Assembly (NCBI GenBank): GCA_038225475.1
Contig: JBBRRA010000003.1
Span: 186,001-250,000 of the forward strand
Length of the DNA stretch: 64,000 nucleotides
Direction: 5' to 3'
Source of the DNA: Polymorphobacter_B sp038225475
Lineage (GTDB): Bacteria > Pseudomonadota > Alphaproteobacteria > Sphingomonadales > Sphingomonadaceae
This document shows positions 45,012-52,803 of this stretch, piece by piece. How positions within the stretch are numbered: position 1 is the stretch's first letter; every line of letters starts with the position of its first letter. Under the pieces are notes generated by a model. The model was not told the origin of the DNA, made no database searches, and saw only the letters and a program-made list of their open reading frames with translations. Made by a program: the position numbers and the translations under genes.

Positions 45012-46344
45012 GCGTCATCCCGTCGATGCGCAAAGTCGGCGCGTTGGTCGCGCGGCGAAAGCTGAGGTCGTTGGCGGGGGTCAGGCCAAGGAACATGTCC
45101 TTGAGGTTGCCCGCGATCGTCACTTCGGCAACCGCTGGCCCGAGCACGCCATCGGCGATCAGAAACCCGCTCGCGCCGCGGCTATAGTCGCCGGTCAGCC
45201 CGTTGACTCCCATGCCGATCAGCTCGGTGACATAAAATCCCTGCCGGATATCGGCCATCAGTTCGCCGGGCGTGAGCGTACCCGCCGCCATATGCAGGTT
45301 CGATGGCCCGGCCCCCGGCGGTCCGGCCAGCCCGCGCGCGGCGTGGCCGGTGGGCTCGAGCCCGAGCTGCCGCGCGCTGGCGCTGTCCATCAGCCAGCCG
45401 GTAAGCACGCCCGCATCGATGACGCGGCGCGGCGCGGTGGGCAGCCCTTCGCCGTCGAACGGGCGCGATCGCAGCCCGCGCAGCCGGTGCGGCTCGTCGA
45501 GGATCGTCACGCCGGCACCGAACACGGCGGCCCCCAGCATGTCCTTCAAAAAGCTGGTCCCGCGCGCGATCGCCGAGCCGGTGATCGACCCGGCCAGATG
45601 CCCGAGCAGCGTCGCCGAGACGCGTGGATCGAACAGCACCGGCATCGCGCCGGTCGGTAGCCGCACCGGGTTCAACCGCTCGATGGCGCGCGTCCCGGCG
45701 CGGCTGCCGATCCCGTCGGGGGCGTCGAGGTCGCCGAGGTGGCGGACGCTGTGATAGGCATAGTCGCGCTGCATGTCGTCGCCGGTGCCCGCGATCACGC
45801 TTGCCGAGACGCCGTAGCTGGTGGCGCGGTAGCCGCCGGCAAAGCCGCCCGAGGTGGCCAGCGCCATGATCCCGCGCCCGGCGCTTGCGCCGCCGCCTTC
45901 GGAATTGGTGATGCCCGGCACGCCGCGCGCCGCGTCTTCGGCGGTCAGCGCCAACTGTTTCAAGCTGTCGGCGCTCGGGTCGCCGCCGTCGTCGAGATCC
46001 AGGTCGGGCGCGGGGCCGCGCAACAGCCGGTTGGTAGGCGCGAGTCCGGCATAGGCGTCTTCAGGAGCTTCGCGCGCCATCGCGACGGCGCGTTCGACGA
46101 CGGCGGCGAGTGCCGCCATCGACAGGTCCGACGTCGAGACACTTGCCGAGCGGTCGCCGACAAATACGCGCAGGCCGATCTCTTCGCCCTCCGACCGCGC
46201 AATATCCTCGAGTGCGCCCAGCCGCACGCTGACTTGGGTCGAGGCATCGCCGGCATAAACGGCGTCGGCGGCATCGGCCCCCGCGCGCCGTGCAGCATCG
46301 AGGGCGTGGGTCAGGCGCGTCAGCGCGGCGTCAACGGTTAGCAT
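44998..46344 (-). CDS. pmbA: TldD/PmbA-family metalloprotease subunit
   Basis: A 448-residue protein of the TldE (PmbA) branch. N-terminal DAADAVYAGDASTQVSVRLGALEDIARSEGEEIGLRVFVG is typical, as are the GYRATSYGVSASVIAG region and the C-terminal GLTGDYSRGASGFLIADG. TldD-TldE form a heterodimer that trims peptides such as microcin B17 and CcdA; zinc ligands come from TldD, so this subunit alone is probably inactive. tldD is not in this window. Overlaps cysQ by 14 bp. Confidence 0.92.
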   Translation of the reverse strand: MLTVDAALTRLTHALDAARRAGADAADAVYAGDASTQVSVRLGALEDIARSEGEEIGLRVFVGDRSASVSTSDLSMAALAAVVERAVAMAREAPEDAYAGLAPTNRLLRGPAPDLDLDDGGDPSADSLKQLALTAEDAARGVPGITNSEGGGASAGRGIMALATSGGFAGGYRATSYGVSASVIAGTGDDMQRDYAYHSVRHLGDLDAPDGIGSRAGTRAIERLNPVRLPTGAMPVLFDPRVSATLLGHLAGSITGSAIARGTSFLKDMLGAAVFGAGVTILDEPHRLRGLRSRPFDGEGLPTAPRRVIDAGVLTGWLMDSASARQLGLEPTGHAARGLAGPPGAGPSNLHMAAGTLTPGELMADIRQGFYVTELIGMGVNGLTGDYSRGASGFLIADGVLGPAVAEVTIAGNLKDMFLGLTPANDLSFRRATNAPTLRIDGMTLAGE

Positions 46345-46456
46345 AGCGGCCGAAATAGGGTGTCGCAGGCCCAGGGTCCAGCCCGGTGCTGCCGCGACGA
46401 AACGATTTCAGGGCACGGTGCGTTGAATGGCCACGGCCTAAACAGGGAATAGCTTA

Positions 46457-46615
46457 ATGACGCTCGGGACCATTTTACTCATCGTGCTGATCCTCGTGCT
46501 GATCGGCGCGCTGCCAAGCTGGGGATATAGCCGCAGCTGGGGCTATGCGCCGTCGGGCGGGCTCGGGCTGGTGGTGCTCATCGTGGTCATCCTGGTTTTC
46601 ATGGGCCGCATCTGA
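46457..46615 (+). CDS. DUF3309 small membrane protein
   Basis: A 52-residue protein with two hydrophobic segments (ILLIVLILVLIGALPSW and GLVVLIVVILVFMGRI) joined by a YSRSWGYAPSGG loop, the pattern of DUF3309. Function is unknown; inner-membrane location is expected. Its 3' half lies antisense to the C-terminal codons of the Tet-type MFS gene by 73 bp. The ribosome-binding site is weak. Confidence 0.82.
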   Translation: MTLGTILLIVLILVLIGALPSWGYSRSWGYAPSGGLGLVVLIVVILVFMGRI

Positions 46616-47838
46616 GGTGCAGGCGGCGCGGCGGCGCGAAAAATCGCCAACGCGCCGCCGACGCATAGCGCGGCCAGCAGGAACGGCGCGCCGGGTATAT
46701 GCACCGCTGCACCGGGCGCGGACGACCATGCGAACAACTGCGTCATGATCGCCGGGCCAAGGATGTTCGCGAGGCTGAACAGGCTGGCGACCGCGCCTTG
46801 CAGTTCGCCCTGTTCGTTGCGCCCGACCTGCGCCGACATCAGCGCCTGCAGCGACGGATAGATGAACCCCGACAGCGCGCCGACCGCGATCCCGGCGTAC
46901 AGCATCCAGCCCTGATCGGCGACGGCGTAGATCAGATACGCCGCGACCGCACTCACTCCGCCGACGACGATCAGCCGCCGTTCGCCGTATTTCGGCACGG
47001 CAAAGCGCAGCAGTCCGCCCTGCATCACCGCGGCGCTGACGCCGACTGCGGCCAGGCTGTAACCGACCTCGGCCGGGGTCCAGCCGAACCGCTGGATGAC
47101 ATAAAAGGTCCACGTCGATTGCAGCGCCATCCCTGCGAAGACGACAAGGAAGGTCGCCGCCGCCAGCGCCAGCACGATGGGGGTCTGGGCGCGCAGGTGG
47201 AGCAGCGAGCCGACCGCATTCGCGCGCCGCCAGTCGAACGGCCGCCGGTCCGCCACGCCAAGGCTTTCGGGTAGGATGAACCAGCCATAGGCGGCGTTCG
47301 CGAGCGCGAGGCCGGCCGCCACGAGGAACGGCAGCCGCGTGCCATATTGACCAAGGATGCCACCGATCGCTGGTCCGATGACAAAGCCGAAGCCGAACCC
47401 CAGCCCGATCAGCCCGAAGTTTGCGGCGCGCTTTTCGGGCGGCGTCACATCGGCGATATAGGCATAGGCGGTGTTGAACGACGCCCCGGTGATGCCCGCG
47501 ACCAGCCGACCCGCGAACAGCCACGCCAGCGTCGGCGCGAACGCCATCGCCAGATAATCGACGCCGAACGCCAGAAGCGACGCGAGCAGCACCGGCCGCC
47601 GCCCGAAGCGGTCCGACAACCCGCCCATGACCGGGCCGAAGGTGAACTGCATGACCGCATAACCGACCATCAGCCAGCCGCTGATGCGTGCCGCCCCCGT
47701 CAACGTCGCGCCGGTCAGCGCGCCGATCAACTTGGGCAGCACCGGGATGACGATGCCAAAGCCGATCGTGTCGACCAGCACGGTGACGAAGATAAACGCC
47801 AGCGCATGACGCAGCCGCGGATCGTTTGCCGCAGTCAC
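46543..47838 (-). CDS. Tet-type MFS drug exporter
   Basis: About 431 residues and 12 helices. The family motif GGLSDRFGRRPVLL (loop 2-3) and the helix-5 motif C-like GFGFGFVIGPAIGGILGQYG place it with the TetA/drug:H+ antiporter MFS group, which includes non-tetracycline exporters. The substrate is unknown. The start is ambiguous: GTG 47838 leaves space for promoters, while ATG 47907 would collide with the divergent tusA start. The C-terminal tail (Pro/Thr/Ser-rich, about 25 residues) is antisense to the DUF3309 gene. Confidence 0.87.
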   Translation of the reverse strand: MTAANDPRLRHALAFIFVTVLVDTIGFGIVIPVLPKLIGALTGATLTGAARISGWLMVGYAVMQFTFGPVMGGLSDRFGRRPVLLASLLAFGVDYLAMAFAPTLAWLFAGRLVAGITGASFNTAYAYIADVTPPEKRAANFGLIGLGFGFGFVIGPAIGGILGQYGTRLPFLVAAGLALANAAYGWFILPESLGVADRRPFDWRRANAVGSLLHLRAQTPIVLALAAATFLVVFAGMALQSTWTFYVIQRFGWTPAEVGYSLAAVGVSAAVMQGGLLRFAVPKYGERRLIVVGGVSAVAAYLIYAVADQGWMLYAGIAVGALSGFIYPSLQALMSAQVGRNEQGELQGAVASLFSLANILGPAIMTQLFAWSSAPGAAVHIPGAPFLLAALCVGGALAIFRAAAPPAPQMRPMKTRMTTMSTTSPSPPDGA

Positions 47839-47905
47839 GACTCGTGCTGGCCGATTGGGGGTCGCAGTCTGTACATGGGGAGGGTCCGGGAGCGATGGAT
47901 AGTAC

Positions 47906-48139
47906 ATGCTAGGCAAGATCGACGCGCAGGGCCAACCCTCAATCACGGTCGATGCGCGCGGATTGCGGTGCCCGTGGCCGATCCTGCGGCTGGCGAGTGC
48001 AGCGCGACGCGGTGGGGACCGTTTCGACCTGCTCGCCGACGATCCCGCGACCGCAACCGAGCTTGCCGCTTATGCTGCCGAACGCGGTTGGCTGGTCGCC
48101 GCGGTCGACGGCGGCTTCCGAGTCACGCTGCCGGGCTGA
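47906..48139 (+). CDS. TusA-family sulfurtransferase
   Basis: A 77-residue protein with the TusA motif GLRCPWPILRL; C22 is the persulfide-carrying cysteine of the CPxP motif. TusA-like proteins relay sulfur for tRNA thiolation, molybdenum cofactor, or other pathways; the partner is unknown here. The start at ATG 47906 is palindromically adjacent to a possible ATG of the MFS gene on the other strand. The ribosome-binding site GGGAG is about 14 nt away, so a different start cannot be excluded. Convergent with the binding-protein gene. Confidence 0.82.
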   Translation: MLGKIDAQGQPSITVDARGLRCPWPILRLASAARRGGDRFDLLADDPATATELAAYAAERGWLVAAVDGGFRVTLPG

Positions 48140-48142
48140 ACA

Positions 48143-49663
48143 TTAACGCGCGCCGCGCTTGGGCGTGATGCCGAGCCGCGCCAGCGGGTGCGCGCCCGCG
48201 CTGTTGTCGGTCCAGCCGGTGACGCGCGGCTGCACCAGCGACCAGCGCACCGGGCGAAACAGCGCGATCAGCGGCGCATCGGCAACGAAGGCGGCCTCCG
48301 TCGTCGCAACCGCGCCCGGATCGGTTGCCGCCATGTCGAGCAGCAGGTCGGCGGCGGGATTGCAATAGCCCCCGGCACCGACGCCGCAGCGAAACGGCCC
48401 CAGGAAGAATGCTGCGGTCTCGACCGGCGCGACGCGCTCGCTCAGCGCGAGTTCGAAATCGCCGCGCTTGACCGCCAGCGCAAGGTCGGTGGCGCTCAAC
48501 TCGCGCGGCGACGCGGTGACGCCGATCGCGCTCCAGTCGGCGGCGACGGCCGCAAACACGCTGGCATGTTCGCGCCCCGGCGGCAGGCTGACGGCAACAG
48601 CGAGCGGGTGCGCAGCGTCGAACCCCGCCGCCGCCAACAGTGCGCGCGCCGCATCGAGCCGCGCGGCGGGGGCGAGCATCGCCCAGTCGGGCAGCGCCGC
48701 CACCGGCGCGCTTGCCATGCCCGGCGGCAGCATCCCCATGATCGGCACCATCGCCGGAATCCCGAACAGCCGCGCGCCAAGGCCGTCGCGGGTGATCGCC
48801 ATCGACAACGCGCGGCGCACGCGGACATCGGCAAGCGGCCCGCTGCGGACATTGGCAAGATAGCCGTAGATGCCGGTGGTCGGCTCGACGCGCAGCACCT
48901 GCGGGCCGAGCAGCCGCGCGTCGGACAGCCCCGCCAGCCCGCTGCCGGTAACGATGTCGGTCCGGTCATGCGCAAACCGCGCCACCGCCATGCCGGGGTC
49001 TTCGACGGGCGTTAGTTCGATGCGCCCCAACCCGATGCCGGCGGCGTCATAATAGGTGGCGTTGCGCGTCAGCACGATCGGGCGGGTGGCGGCATCCTGT
49101 AATGCGAAGGCACCCAACGCCGGCGGGCGCGGCCCGGCGCGCGTCACGGCGAGGTCGGGTTGCGCGAGCAGCGTCAACAGGCCCGGCGATGCTGCCACCA
49201 GCCGGATTTCGACCACGGTGTCGAGCGGTGCGTTGACGCCGAGCGTTGCCGGCGCTGCATGGCCCGCAGCGATCGCCGCGGCGTTTTCGATCATCGCCAT
49301 CTCGGGCTTGAGCGGGTTGATGCTGGCGGGCGCGATGATCCGGCGAAACACGCTGACGACATCGCCGCCGACCAGCTTGCGGCCGTCGGCCCATGCAGCC
49401 GGGCGCAACCGGAAGATGACGCTGTGGCCGTCGTTCGATACCCGCCAGCTCGACGCCAGCCCCGGCACGACCCGGCCCGATGCGTCGAAATCGGTCAGCC
49501 CCGCTTGCGTCGCGGCGGCGATCACGCGGCGCGGAGCACCCGCCGGATCGGTCGCGGTGCCGATCACATCGACGCGAATCGTCGCCCCCGACTGGTCGGG
49601 CGACGCCGGCTGGCACGCGGCAAGTGCCAGCAACAGCGGGGCAGGGACAAGGCGCAGCTTCAT
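48143..49663 (-). CDS. Peptide/oligopeptide-type ABC substrate-binding lipoprotein (SBP family 5)
   Basis: A 506-residue protein with a lipoprotein signal ending LAAC (C17). The mature domain has family-5 features: LASSWRVSNDGHSVIFRLRPAAWADGRKL and VRVRRALSMAITRDGLGARLFG. No permease or ATPase gene is next to it, so either it works with a distant transporter or acts otherwise. The ligand is unknown; peptides, nickel or sugars are all used by family 5. Confidence 0.85.
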   Translation of the reverse strand: MKLRLVPAPLLLALAACQPASPDQSGATIRVDVIGTATDPAGAPRRVIAAATQAGLTDFDASGRVVPGLASSWRVSNDGHSVIFRLRPAAWADGRKLVGGDVVSVFRRIIAPASINPLKPEMAMIENAAAIAAGHAAPATLGVNAPLDTVVEIRLVAASPGLLTLLAQPDLAVTRAGPRPPALGAFALQDAATRPIVLTRNATYYDAAGIGLGRIELTPVEDPGMAVARFAHDRTDIVTGSGLAGLSDARLLGPQVLRVEPTTGIYGYLANVRSGPLADVRVRRALSMAITRDGLGARLFGIPAMVPIMGMLPPGMASAPVAALPDWAMLAPAARLDAARALLAAAGFDAAHPLAVAVSLPPGREHASVFAAVAADWSAIGVTASPRELSATDLALAVKRGDFELALSERVAPVETAAFFLGPFRCGVGAGGYCNPAADLLLDMAATDPGAVATTEAAFVADAPLIALFRPVRWSLVQPRVTGWTDNSAGAHPLARLGITPKRGAR

Positions 49664-49723
49664 CGGCCCCTCCTAGCGGGTGCAGCCTTGCCACGCCACC
49701 GGTGGACGATTAGGGCCGAACGG

Positions 49724-50755
49724 ATGACCAGCCCCGCCCCCGATGTGACCGCTTTGATCGGCAATACGCCGCTGATCCGCCTGCGCGGCCCATCGGCGCG
49801 CACCGGTTGCGAAATCCTTGGCAAGTGCGAGTTCATGAACCCCGGCGGCTCGGTCAAGGACCGCGCCGCACTGTATATCATCCGGGATGCCGAGGCGCGC
49901 GGCGTGCTCAAGCCCGGCGGGACAATCGTCGAGGGCACGGCGGGCAATACCGGCATCGGGCTCGCGGTGGTCGCCAACGCGCTTGGCTATCGGACCGTGA
50001 TCGTCATGCCCGACACCCAGTCGCGCGAAAAGCAGGACACCTTGCGCGCGCTCGGTGCCGAACTCGTGCTGGTACCTGCCGCGCCGTACAGCAACCCCGG
50101 TCATTATGTGCACACTTCGCGGCGGCTGGCGGAGGAAACGCCGGGCGCGGTCTGGGCAAACCAGTTCGACAACATCGCCAACCGGCTGGCGCATATCAAG
50201 ACGACCGCGCCCGAAATCTGGGCACAAACCGGCGGGCGGGTCGACGGCTTCACCTGCGCGGCCGGCACCGGTGGCACGCTGGCGGGTGTCGGACTGGGGC
50301 TGAAGGCGTTCAACGCCGACATCATGATCGCGCTGACCGATCCCGACGGGGCGTCGCTGTACGAGTGGTTCGCACACGGCGAGCTCAAGTCGAGCGGCAA
50401 TTCGGTGTCGGAGGGTATCGGTCAAAGCCGGATTACCGCCAATCTGGAAGGTGCGCCGGTCGATACGCAGTTTCGCGTCTCGGACGCCGACGCGCTGCCG
50501 GTCATGCACGCGCTGCTCGCCGACGAAGGGCTTTGTCTGGGTCTGTCGTCGGCGATCAACGTGACGGGGGCCGAGCGGCTGGCAGCGGCGATGGGGCCGG
50601 GCAAAACGATTGTCACGATCCTTTGCGACTCCGGGCTCCGCTACCTGTCGACGCTGTATAATCCCGCCTGGTGTGCGGCAAAACACATCGCCCCGCCGCC
50701 GTGGCTGCGGCCAGCGCTCGACAAAACGCCAGCGCCGAACTATACCAACGGTTAA
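49724..50755 (+). CDS. cysK: Cysteine synthase-type PLP enzyme
   Basis: A 343-residue fold-type II PLP enzyme. The PLP lysine is K45 in MNPGGSVKDRAA. EGTAGNTGIGLA binds the phosphate side, and FTCAAGTGGTLAGVGLGLK is the PLP-phosphate loop. It makes cysteine from O-acetylserine and sulfide, or a related reaction. At 343 residues it is longer than E. coli CysK (323) and belongs to the EGTAGNTG group; cystathionine beta-synthase-like activity is an alternative. The start at 49724 matches the family (TALIGNTPLIRL); the open frame runs much further upstream only antisense to the binding-protein gene. Confidence 0.88.
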   Translation: MTSPAPDVTALIGNTPLIRLRGPSARTGCEILGKCEFMNPGGSVKDRAALYIIRDAEARGVLKPGGTIVEGTAGNTGIGLAVVANALGYRTVIVMPDTQSREKQDTLRALGAELVLVPAAPYSNPGHYVHTSRRLAEETPGAVWANQFDNIANRLAHIKTTAPEIWAQTGGRVDGFTCAAGTGGTLAGVGLGLKAFNADIMIALTDPDGASLYEWFAHGELKSSGNSVSEGIGQSRITANLEGAPVDTQFRVSDADALPVMHALLADEGLCLGLSSAINVTGAERLAAAMGPGKTIVTILCDSGLRYLSTLYNPAWCAAKHIAPPPWLRPALDKTPAPNYTNG

Positions 50756-50835
50756 GACCTTCGTCATATGGTTCGGATTGGCGATGCCGCGTACGAATGA
50801 GCACGCCATGAGTTCCCAACCAAAGTGAGCTCGAT

Positions 50836-51087
50836 TTGAAAATTTCAAAAGCCAAAAACGCAATGACATCCGGGGCAACCGGGCACCGGTTCCGGGTCGG
50901 GCTGACCGGGCTTGCCGCGATTTTTCTCGTGGTCATGGTCGCGGCTGCAGGGATGCGTCCCGATCGTTCGATGGCGCCGGCTGGCGCGCATGCCGAAACC
51001 CTGTCGATGCTCGGTGTGGCTCCCGGTGCCCGTGCCGAAGTTGTGCCGGTCAAGACTGCGCCGCGGTTGACGCCCCGGGCCCGCTGA
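50836..51087 (+). CDS. Small single-pass membrane protein, unknown function
   Basis: An 83-residue protein with one hydrophobic helix (VGLTGLAAIFLVVMVAAAGM) followed by a short tail with PAGAHAETLSMLGVAPGA. The start is TTG 50836, or ATG 50863 (MTSGATGHRFRVGL). Neither has a convincing ribosome-binding site. I do not recognise a family, although short proteins with an AETL..LGV tail after a single helix are common in sphingomonads as I recall. Confidence 0.5.
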   Translation: MKISKAKNAMTSGATGHRFRVGLTGLAAIFLVVMVAAAGMRPDRSMAPAGAHAETLSMLGVAPGARAEVVPVKTAPRLTPRAR

Positions 51088-51129
51088 CTCACCGTTTATA
51101 ACGGCGAAGCCCGGCGCTCGCCCACATAG

Positions 51130-51138
51130 TTATCCACA
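51130..51138 (+). promoter_or_regulatory. DnaA box, perfect consensus
   Basis: TTATCCACA matches the high-affinity DnaA consensus exactly. A second site TTTTCCACA at 51276-51284 fits the relaxed form and lies at the mraZ transcription start region. Confidence 0.5.
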
Positions 51139-51221
51139 AGTCTCCCGGTCCGGATCAAATCCGGAACAGTTAAATTGTCGCGGCCTCAAGTGATTGAGAT
51201 CGCTTCAAAGTGGTGGCTTTA

Positions 51222-51266
51222 GCCCAGCCTGCCCATAAATTTCCGTTGTATTCCCATGATTGCCCA
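51222..51266 (-). promoter_or_regulatory. Candidate MraZ operator (TGGGN boxes)
   Basis: Four boxes read NCCCA on the + strand (TGGGN on the - strand): 51222-51226, 51231-51235, 51252-51256 and 51262-51266. The last two are exactly 10 bp apart, the spacing known for MraZ binding in E. coli, and lie inside the promoter spacer. Confidence 0.5.
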
Positions 51267-51273
51267 TGATAAT
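51246..51273 (+). promoter_or_regulatory. Candidate mraZ promoter
   Basis: TTGTAT (51246-51251), 16-nt spacer, GATAAT (51268-51273). It predicts a leader of about 118 nt to the GTG of mraZ. Confidence 0.5.
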
Positions 51274-51397
51274 GCTTTTCCACAGTGAGTGCGGGGAAGT
51301 ATCACCCTTGATCCGATGACGCGTTAACCAGCCGGTTTTCGCGACCGGCGAAGGTTTGCCTCCTGCCTCGGGCATTCGGCAGGGTGGCAACGGCCAG

Positions 51398-51871
51398 GTG
51401 ACAACGGAACTTTTCCACGGCTATGCGCTGAACGCGATCGACGCGAAGAACCGCGTATCCGTGCCTGCTGCGTTTCGTGACGTCATCCTGGCACGCTCCG
51501 ATACCCGCGCCGTGGTCATCGCCATTTCCGAACATTCGCCGTGCCTGATCGGCTATGACAGCCGCCGCTCGGCGAAGCTGCAGGCCGATATCGAAGCACG
51601 CTTTGCCGGCGACTGGTCGCCCGCGCGCGATGCGCAGGCGCGGTTGGCGTTCGGCGCGTCGGAGCATGTCGGCATGGAGGATACCGGTCGGATCATCCTG
51701 TCGCCGACCTTGAAGGACATGGGCGAAATCGACCGCCATGCGTTTTTCCTCGGAGCGGGCGAGTATTTCGAAATCTGGAACCCCAAGCTGTTGCTCGACA
51801 GCCCGGGGCTCGACGCGCGGATGGCGCGCATCATCCGCCGCCAGCTCGATGACAAGGGCGTCGTGCTATGA
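51398..51871 (+). CDS. mraZ: Division/cell-wall cluster transcriptional repressor MraZ
   Basis: A 157-residue protein with two AbrB-like swapped-hairpin repeats: FHGYALNAIDAKNRVSVPAAFRD (N-terminal) and HVGMEDTGRIILSPTLKDMG (C-terminal). It binds TGGGN repeats at its own promoter and is the first gene of the dcw operon. No ATG is available; GTG 51398 (VTTELFHGY) is the most probable start and a TTG at 51356 a poor alternative. ATGA overlap with rsmH. Confidence 0.9.
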   Translation: MTTELFHGYALNAIDAKNRVSVPAAFRDVILARSDTRAVVIAISEHSPCLIGYDSRRSAKLQADIEARFAGDWSPARDAQARLAFGASEHVGMEDTGRIILSPTLKDMGEIDRHAFFLGAGEYFEIWNPKLLLDSPGLDARMARIIRRQLDDKGVVL

Positions 51872-52803
51872 CGGCGGCGCACATCCCGGTGCTGCTGCCC
51901 GAAACGCTCGCGGCGCTCGCGCTGACGACGGCCGATAGCTATCTCGACGGTACCTTCGGCGCGGGCGGCTATACCGCAGCGGCGCTGAACGAAGGGGTCG
52001 CGCATGCCTATGCGATCGACCGCGACCCGCGCGCGATCAGCGGTGGCGCGGCGCTCGCGGCGCGTTTCTCCGATCGGCTGACGCTGATCGAGGGGCGGTT
52101 TTCGCAGATGGACCGGTTGCTAGCCGACCGCGGCGTCGACGGCGTCGATGCGATCGCGCTCGATATCGGGGTGTCGTCGATGCAGCTCGACAACGCCGAC
52201 TATGGTTTTTCGTTCAAGACCGACGGTCCGCTCGACATGCGGATGAGCGGCAGCGGGCCGACCGCGGCGGACTTCATCAACACCGCCGACGAGGCCGAGA
52301 TCGCCGACGTCATCTTCCAGCTTGGCGACGAGCCCAAGGCGCGGCGGATCGCGCGCGCCATCGTCCAGGACCGCCCGTTCGAGCGCACGGCTCCGCTGGC
52401 CGCACTGGTGCGCAGCGTCTGCGGCATTTCGAAAACCGGCAAGGATCCCGCGACACGCACTTTTCAGGCGCTGCGCATCCACATCAACGACGAGCTCGGC
52501 GAGCTCGACGCCGGGCTCCGCGCTGCCGAACGGCTGCTCCGCCCCGGCGGGCGGCTCGCGGTGGTCAGCTTCCACAGCCTCGAAGACCGCGCGGTCAAAA
52601 CCTTCCTGCGCGCGCGGTCGGGCAGCGAACCGGCGGGCTCGCGCCATTTGCCGCTCAATATCGCCGCCCTCGCGCCGACCTTTGCGAAGCCCGCCAAGCC
52701 GGTGCGCGCTTCGGACGACGAGATTACCGCCAACCCGCGCGCGCGTTCGGCAACGCTGCGCGCCGCCACCCGCACCACAGCCCCCGCCTGGAGGATGTCA
52801 TGA
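51868..52803 (+). CDS. rsmH: 16S rRNA (cytosine(1402)-N4)-methyltransferase RsmH
   Basis: A 311-residue SAM-dependent methyltransferase that modifies C1402 in the ribosomal P site. Motifs are HIPVLLPETLAAL, DGTFGAGGYT (SAM binding), DIGVSSMQLD and FSFKTDGPLDMRM, plus the C-terminal VVSFHSLEDRAVK. The start overlaps mraZ by 4 bp and its end overlaps ftsL by 4 bp. Confidence 0.96.
   Translation: MTAAHIPVLLPETLAALALTTADSYLDGTFGAGGYTAAALNEGVAHAYAIDRDPRAISGGAALAARFSDRLTLIEGRFSQMDRLLADRGVDGVDAIALDIGVSSMQLDNADYGFSFKTDGPLDMRMSGSGPTAADFINTADEAEIADVIFQLGDEPKARRIARAIVQDRPFERTAPLAALVRSVCGISKTGKDPATRTFQALRIHINDELGELDAGLRAAERLLRPGGRLAVVSFHSLEDRAVKTFLRARSGSEPAGSRHLPLNIAALAPTFAKPAKPVRASDDEITANPRARSATLRAATRTTAPAWRMS

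Larger units (their letters stand above)
51088..51397. other. 310-bp control region of the dcw cluster
   Basis: No protein is supported. It holds two DnaA-box-like sites, a 7-bp hairpin TCCGGAT-CAA-ATCCGGA (51149-51165), four NCCCA boxes, a sigma-70-type promoter, and two leader hairpins (51331-51349 and 51362-51383). RNase P RNA, sometimes found before mraZ, was looked for and not seen. Confidence 0.6.

Noticed and set aside
46543..47838. Tetracycline resistance determinant
   Set aside because: The MFS subgroup contains many exporters of other compounds; chromosomal context without mobile elements does not support a resistance cassette.
51088..51397. RNase P RNA (rnpB) before mraZ
   Set aside because: The region is about 310 bp and lacks the conserved GAGGAAAGTCC-type core.
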